Source: Amia ocellicauda (Eukaryota; Chordata; Actinopteri; Amiiformes; Amiidae). Taken from it: a DNA stretch of 64,000 nucleotides. Position numbers and translations under genes: made by a program. The DNA lies in the NCBI RefSeq assembly GCF_036373705.1, contig NC_089858.1, positions 13,608,501 to 13,672,500 of the forward strand. The letters run 5' to 3'. The notes below the pieces were generated by a model. It ran no database searches and was not told where the DNA came from. It was given only the letters and a program-made list of their open reading frames with translations. Each line of letters opens with the position of its first letter. The stretch's first letter is position 1. This document shows positions 61,954-64,000 of the stretch, piece after piece.

Positions 61954-62288
61954 CTATTCACCGACCTCTTCGGATCCCAAAGATGGTGTTGTGGTCCTTT
62001 GAAGAACATATGGCTCGAGAGGTTTGGGACCAGCAGCAGGTTCCACAGGATTAGGTTCATAATTGAAAACCTGGTACACTGGACACATGCACCACCCTCG
62101 TCTGTCAGTGAAATTCTCATACTGAACAGCATCCAAGCTTATCCCAGGGTGGGCCTCACAGGGCTTACACACATTTGTCTCCATAAAAGTGGGTAGGCTG
62201 GGCCTACTCACAATAGCAAACCTGCTTCAATCATGTAAAGCAGAAAGAATAAAATAGCCACAAAAGTCCATTCCACGTCAGGCTCCAT
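61954..62288 (-). other. Uncharacterised ORF pair, membrane anchor then Cys-containing segment
   Basis: On the minus strand, ATG at 62288 opens a 26-codon frame MEPDVEWTFVAILFFLLYMI then EAGLLL and stop, with a clear hydrophobic segment. Overlapping it in another frame is a segment from about 62211 to 61954 that includes METNVCKPCEAHPGISLDAV and RRGWCMCPVYQVFNYEPNP. They could be one gene with a frameshift, two exons (a TT|GTGAGT donor-like site lies at the first stop), a piece of a mobile element or chance. I do not recognise the family. Confidence 0.25.
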
Positions 62289-62836
62289 CGTAGTGTTGTT
62301 TTCTGTCTGTGTTTTAAAAAGGAAACTCAACATTATCCCACAATCGCTCTGAGACCTCCCACAAAAGGGGATGAACTTCCAAAAATGGCCAGGTTTTACA
62401 AAAAGCTCAGGAACGCGGCCTGGGCCGGATGCGGACAGACAGGTACGGCCACTTAGGTAGTGGAAACCAGGCATATGTCAATTTTGTGATTTGTGCCAGA
62501 GAATAGGGTGGTGATACACACCCATCCCCGCAGCTGACACCTGTACCTACCCACACACAATCAGGGACAGGGACTGCTGACCCACAGATACTGGAGACTG
62601 ATGGAGTACAAGAGCTGCTGTTCTGATCTGCAGGAAAGAAGCAAAAACGGGCACAGCTTCATGCAGTACTTTCTGCTGCTCCAGTTCTCCACAGCCAGCA
62701 CCTCGATTAAATGTACATTACACCAGAGTTACTCTTCCACCAAATCCTCACTGGAAACCGATGCGCATTGACTGTGCTGCAGACAAGAAGGATGGAAAGG
62801 AAGGAGGACGTACTGGAGCAACTTTATGGAGTTTAT

Positions 62837-62838
62837 AG

Positions 62839-62876
<38 letters not shown>

Positions 62877-62898
62877 GATTATTATTATTATTATTATT
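62837..62898. repeat. (ATT)n microsatellite
   Basis: About 20 ATT units have one interruption (atg). Between 62290 and 63100 there is otherwise nothing recognisable. Confidence 0.93.
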
Positions 62899-63099
62899 TC
62901 TGTGCGCATCCTACTGCCATGCAATTGCTTTGTACGTATGGTTAAGACTTTTCACTACTGTGAATTGTATTCATTTCCCAGGGTGGGTGGCCCGCTGTAT
63001 CAACCACTGCATCCACTATAAAGAATTATAATAAACACACATCTCAAGCTATTATATTTTGTGTTGAGGAGCTGGGACACCATGTTCAGTCAGTACATA

Positions 63100-63414
63100 A
63101 CTGGGGAAAACGTTTCCTTCAGCTCTAATAAAGCGCATTATTAGTGTACTGTGCGCCGCTCCAGCCCTGCGCAGTCGGGCAGCAGGAGACGGTGACACTG
63201 CGGGAGAAAGAGAGAGAGAGAGGGGGAGGAGGAGGACGGAGAAGGGCTGGAGGACGGGACTGAGGATTGGCTGAAGACAGGGCGACGTCACGCCTCCGTC
63301 CGAGTCCCGCAGTCAGCTGTGTGGTGTGCATCCTAGCGGAGGCAGGGTGGGATAGAGAGAGAGAGAGAGAGGAAAAACAGAGACAAAAACGGAGATATAT
63401 TATACAGAAGCATC
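63100..63414 (+). promoter_or_regulatory. stxbp1: stxbp1 proximal promoter and 5' UTR
   Basis: GC-rich DNA lies directly upstream of the stxbp1 start codon, with (GA)n runs at 63205-63223 and 63355-63371. The position and composition fit a CpG-type promoter plus 5' UTR. The start site is not visible. Confidence 0.45.
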
Positions 63415-63451
63415 ATGGCACCCATCGGATTGAAAGCTGTAGTCGGCGAAA
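63415..63451 (+). CDS. stxbp1: stxbp1 (Munc18-1), first coding exon only
   Basis: The exon encodes MAPIGLKAVVGE plus one base, followed by the donor A|GTAAGA. This is the invariant N-terminus of syntaxin-binding protein 1, the SM protein that binds syntaxin-1 and SNARE bundles to drive synaptic vesicle fusion. About 550 bp of intron 1 follow to the window edge. The gene diverges from niban2, the same head-to-head order as in human 9q34. The start context catcATGG is good. The remaining exons lie outside the window. Confidence 0.93.
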
Positions 63452-64000
63452 GTAAGAATATTGCTTTATTATTATGATTATTACTATACCGTTATTATAT
63501 TGCTATGCGGGTAATTGTAATGGATGCTCCGTTACAACGCACTGATAACCCGGTTCCTGCTGAGGTGTGTCCCCTCGGTTCCCGGACGGGGCTGCGGCTC
63601 TTTCTGTGCCATTGTGCGATGCGGGGCTATAAATCCCCGGACACGGAGTCCGGTCGACGGGCTGCCTGCTGTGATCCGTGCGACCCTGATGTCCAGGCTG
63701 GCTCTGCGGATGCGCATTATAGAGATGGAGGGAGGGAGGGAGGTGTGTGTTTCACTGCTTCCCTTCTGTTTCGGGTCGGTGGGGGAATGAAAGCCGGTCT
63801 TCTCTGGGGGGCTGGGAAGACAGGAGCATATAGCGCCCATGCCCTCCAGCTGGGAATTAAACCAGGATTATGCGGCGGTGTTTGAAATTGAAATTGAGTT
63901 TTTTTTCCTTCCAGTTCACTGATTCGTTTGTAGCACTGTGGCACCATTATTAAGATTATGCTTATTATATACATATAATAATCATACATATAAATAATAA
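63452..64000 (+). other. Start of stxbp1 intron 1
   Basis: GC-rich sequence near the promoter turns AT-rich after 63880. ORFs on both strands here (up to 126 codons) are intronic and resemble nothing. Confidence 0.6.

Overview
The window is nuclear DNA from a vertebrate, almost certainly a ray-finned fish. It holds five multi-exon protein genes with canonical GT-AG introns (plus two GC-AG introns), long introns and UTRs, dense microsatellites, Tc1-like DNA transposons of a type common in fishes, CR1/L2-like LINE pieces, SINE tails ending in a GTCTGCTAA-type motif plus TAA repeats, hAT-like MITEs and a Ty3/gypsy relic. The LINE and SINE types make an early-branching ray-finned fish (gar, bowfin, sturgeon or elopomorph-like) plausible, but the sequence alone does not prove that.

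Layout. 1-2068 (minus): first five coding exons of nelfb (negative elongation factor B), running off the left edge. 4829-14049 (minus): a complete 20-exon EDEM3-type ER mannosidase gene (893 codons predicted), with a 952-bp internally deleted Tc1 element in its intron 18. 15520-19311 (plus): complete four-exon slc31a2 (CTR2, copper transporter family), head-to-head with the EDEM3 gene. 24838-54106 (minus): complete 14-exon niban2/fam129b (863 codons predicted), tail-to-tail with slc31a2 and with a 15.3-kb first intron. 54906-56492: a full-length Tc1 element with a dead transposase. 56500-62900: a repeat graveyard (SINE tails, LINE reverse-transcriptase fragment, Ty3/gypsy gag-protease relic, hAT-like piece, TAA microsatellites). 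63415-63451 (plus): first coding exon of stxbp1 (Munc18-1), running off the right edge.

The genes do not form a pathway: transcription pausing (nelfb), ER glycoprotein quality control (edem3-like), copper handling (slc31a2), membrane and cell-survival scaffold (niban2) and synaptic vesicle fusion (stxbp1). What links them is linkage. From general knowledge, NELFB, SLC31A2, NIBAN2 and STXBP1 all lie on human 9q, while human EDEM3 lies beside NIBAN1 on 1q25. An EDEM3-type gene close to NIBAN2 therefore looks like a surviving trace of the whole-genome-duplication block.

The most interesting observations are two GC-AG introns in niban2, absence of a C-terminal KDEL-type signal in the EDEM3-like protein, an internally deleted Tc1 copy that keeps an open frame for a DNA-binding-only protein 31 bp from a splice donor, a perfect 44-bp-arm palindrome in that element, and a duplicated segment in slc31a2 intron 1 interrupted by a SINE. 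I found no CRISPR array, operon or other prokaryote-like system. All exon calls are from reading splice sites and remembered protein families, with no search run.
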